Below are positions 61,962-64,000 of a DNA stretch of 64,000 nt, piece by piece. The notes beneath the pieces were generated by a model that saw nothing but the letters and a program-made list of their open reading frames with translations, had not been told where the DNA came from and ran no database searches. The DNA is taken from contig NZ_QXEV01000010.1 in assembly GCF_003550015.1 (NCBI RefSeq), positions 1-64,000 on the forward strand, read 5' to 3'. This DNA comes from Anaeroplasma bactoclasticum. GTDB lineage: Bacteria > Bacillota_I > Bacilli_A > Acholeplasmatales > Anaeroplasmataceae. Every line of letters begins with the position of its first letter. The stretch's first letter is position 1. Made by a program: the position numbers and the translations under genes.

Positions 61962-64000
<2,039 letters not shown>

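Overview
The window is AT-rich bacterial chromosome with standard code 11: TGA is a true stop, for example at 41595-41597 and 44134-44136. Strong AGGAGG-type ribosome sites, TTGACA/TATAAT promoters, lipobox lipoproteins and U-tailed hairpin terminators point to a low-GC Bacillota. The secreted galactanases, alpha-amylase and multi-sugar ABC transporter suggest an anaerobic plant-polysaccharide user, such as a gut Bacilli/Erysipelotrichia-like or clostridial lineage. No rRNA, tRNA or CRISPR array was seen, so the taxon cannot be fixed.

Layout. 1-291 is the 3' end of a group II intron (maturase tail, domains V-VI). 402-3287 holds small housekeeping-type genes: a free-standing FakA-like C-terminal domain, a peptide deformylase-like protein, a cytidylate-kinase-like gene broken by one TAG, an M29 aminopeptidase and an Smr protein. 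3461-13078 is a branched-chain amino acid operon, ilvN-ilvC-cimA-leuC-leuD-leuB-ilvD-ilvB, facing a separate minus-strand leuA (13114-14772). cimA next to leuCDB suggests isoleucine is made from pyruvate via citramalate. 15025-18101 carries an ABC-F protein and an RlmD-type rRNA methyltransferase. 18205-30603 is a run of short units: SWIM protein, radical SAM enzyme, an unknown 268-aa protein with a GNAT, a Nudix hydrolase, MarR with nitroreductase, a YwaF-like membrane protein, a PHP phosphatase, an SDR with a flavodoxin/ferredoxin protein, and a membrane EAL phosphodiesterase. 30766-34735 is hypB, a large Fe-S flavoprotein and hypA. 34919-39653 has two lipoproteins, a TPR-like protein, a degenerate J-domain membrane protein and a DUF4250 protein.

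At 39743-40398 an ORF-less group II intron lies between the promoter and start codon of an operon for a tocopherol-cyclase-like protein, an RluA-type pseudouridine synthase and a DUF1292 protein. A Fic protein follows.

43999 to the right edge is mainly a beta-1,4-galactan utilisation region. It has two secreted GH53 galactanases with carbohydrate-binding-like modules (44133-46706, and 61962 to beyond 64000) and one cytoplasmic GH53 (53060-54175). It also has galactokinase, an unrecognised 600-aa protein coupled to a small zinc-ribbon protein, a complete ABC importer (54678-60114) and a lipoprotein GH13 amylase. No GH2 or GH42 beta-galactosidase is visible, so the 600-aa protein is the best candidate for a missing or new step. 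Embedded at 46812-49614 is a tightly overlapping four-gene unit: a secreted beta-rich protein with a toxin-like pattern, a membrane-anchored protein, an ABC ATPase and a permease. Together with the 45-aa peptide coupled to the first galactanase, these are the least explained parts of the window.
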